NCBI RefSeq assembly: GCF_029227915.1
Contig: NC_079885.1
Span: 14,581,001 to 14,645,000, forward strand
Direction: 5' to 3'
Length of the DNA: 64,000 bases
Source of the DNA: Hydractinia symbiolongicarpus
Taxonomy: Eukaryota; Cnidaria; Hydrozoa; Anthoathecata; Hydractiniidae
The notes beneath the pieces were generated by a model. The model did no database searches. It was not told the DNA's origin and saw only the letters and a list, made by a program, of their open reading frames with translations. The translations under genes were made by a program, and so were the position numbers. Below are positions 62,801 to 64,000 of the stretch, piece by piece; positions within the stretch are counted from its first letter, which is position 1; every line of letters begins with the position of its first letter.

Positions 62801-64000
62801 AGTCTCAATGGACTATGACGTCCCAAGTCCTTTTCCTTGGCGCCATGGCTATAGAACACTGTTAACTACGTGCACAGCCCTCTAAAGGCAGTAATATGGC
62901 CATTTGCAGCCTAATAAAGGTGTTATACGTAAATCACGTTCTTCCACGTCCCCAGCAAGGCTACCAATGGTCTAGTGTTCCCAGTCTTAATGGAATAAGA
63001 CGTCCAAAGTCCTTTTCTTTGACGCCATGGCTATAGAACACTGTCAACTACGCGCACAGTCCTTTAAATGCTGTATTATTGCCTTTTGTAGCCAAATAAA
63101 GGCTTTACACGGAAATAACGTGGTTCCACCACCCTTCGCGGGATACCATTAGTCTAGTCCTTCCAGTCTCAATGGACTATGACGTGCCAAGTCATTTTCC
63201 TTGGCGCCATGGCTTTAGCACACTGTTAATTTCGTGCACGGCCCTCTAAAGGCTGTAATATGGCCATTTGCAGCTTATTAAAGGCCTTACACGTAAATCA
63301 CGTTTTTTCACGTCCCCAACAAGGCTACCAATGGTCTAGTGTTCGCAGTCTTAATGGAATAGGACGTCCAAAGTCCTTTTCCTTGACGCCATGGCTATAG
63401 AACACTGTCAACTACGCGCACAGTCCTTTAAATGCTGTAATATTGCCTTTTGTAGCCAAATAAAGGCCTTACACGTAAACCACGTGCTTCCACGCTCCCA
63501 ACCAGGCTACCATTGGTCTAGTGTTTTCAGTCTCAATGTAATATGACGTCCCAAGTCATTTTCCTTGGCGCCATGGCTTTAGAACACTTTTAACTTCGTG
63601 CACAGCCCTCTAAAGGCTGTAATATGGCCATTTGAAGTTAAATAAAGGCTTTAAACGTAAACACTGTCGTTCCAACTGCCTGCGCAGGTTACCATAGGAG
63701 TAGTCCTTCCAGTCTCAATGGACTATGACGTTCCAAGTCTTTTTCCTTGGCGCCATGGCTATAGAACACTGTTAATTACGTGCACAGCCCTCTAAAGGCA
63801 GTAATATGGCCATTTGCAGCCTAATAAAGGCCTTACACGTAAATCACGTTCTTCCACGTCCCCAGCAAGGCTACCAATGGTCTAGTGTCCCAGTCTTAAT
63901 GGAATAAGACGTCCAAAGTCCTTTTCCTTGACGCCATGGCTATAGAACACTGTCAACTACGTGCACAGCCCTCTAAAGGCTGTAATATTGCCTTTTGTAG
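53873..64000. repeat. 182-bp satellite array, part 2 (about 55 monomers, continues past the end)
   Basis: Starts with TACCTTTCCGACTATCATTG, the part of the monomer missing at 47694, then continues with the same monomer types and orientation as part 1. Examples of exact 182-bp spacing are the matching starts at 61359 and 61541; 54626 and 56992 are 13 monomers apart. No genes seen. Confidence 0.95.

Overview
This window is animal (metazoan) repetitive DNA with no credible protein-coding gene. The 119-nt 5S rRNA sequence has the eukaryotic pol III layout: box A near nt 50-64, an intermediate element near nt 67-72, box C near nt 80-97, and a T5-T6 stop just after the gene. It resembles invertebrate 5S more than fungal, plant or vertebrate 5S. 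I cannot name the phylum from the sequence alone.

Layout. (1) 1-35353: a head-to-tail 5S rDNA array, all on the + strand, with a 569-bp unit (119-nt gene plus about 450-bp spacer). It holds 62 full genes and an 11-nt stub of a 63rd. The first 11.4 kb is a higher-order array: five distinguishable monomers (A-E) form a 2845-bp unit present four times almost unchanged. After that the same monomer types and new ones (a 118-nt class lacking G41, and classes with C36T or G70C) are shuffled irregularly, with local tandem duplications of 569, 1138, 1707 and 2276 bp. (2) 35354-47694: a 182-bp satellite, about 68 monomers, in several diverged types. (3) 47695-53874: a second 5S block of 11 genes in the same orientation. 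(4) 53873-64000: the same 182-bp satellite, running off the window end.

The second 5S block lies inside one satellite monomer. The satellite stops after ...GGTGTA at 47694 and resumes with TACCTTTCCG at 53873. Uninterrupted monomers elsewhere (for example near 38330 and 41387) read straight through this point. The borders carry a short direct satellite piece on the left, and an inverted 34-nt satellite piece plus a possible second short inverted piece on the right, each joined through 1-3 nt of shared sequence. This looks like a repair scar with template switching, not a transposon end.

Of the 73 complete 5S genes, 22 match the consensus exactly. The others carry recurrent, subtype-defining changes (C67G, G65A, C17G+C40A with or without T114A, G41 deletion, C36T, G70C) or private changes, which concentrate near the block borders. 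The picture is of a 5S cluster evolving by unequal exchange and conversion, next to and nested in satellite heterochromatin. The arrangement assumes the assembly is right, which repeats this similar make uncertain.
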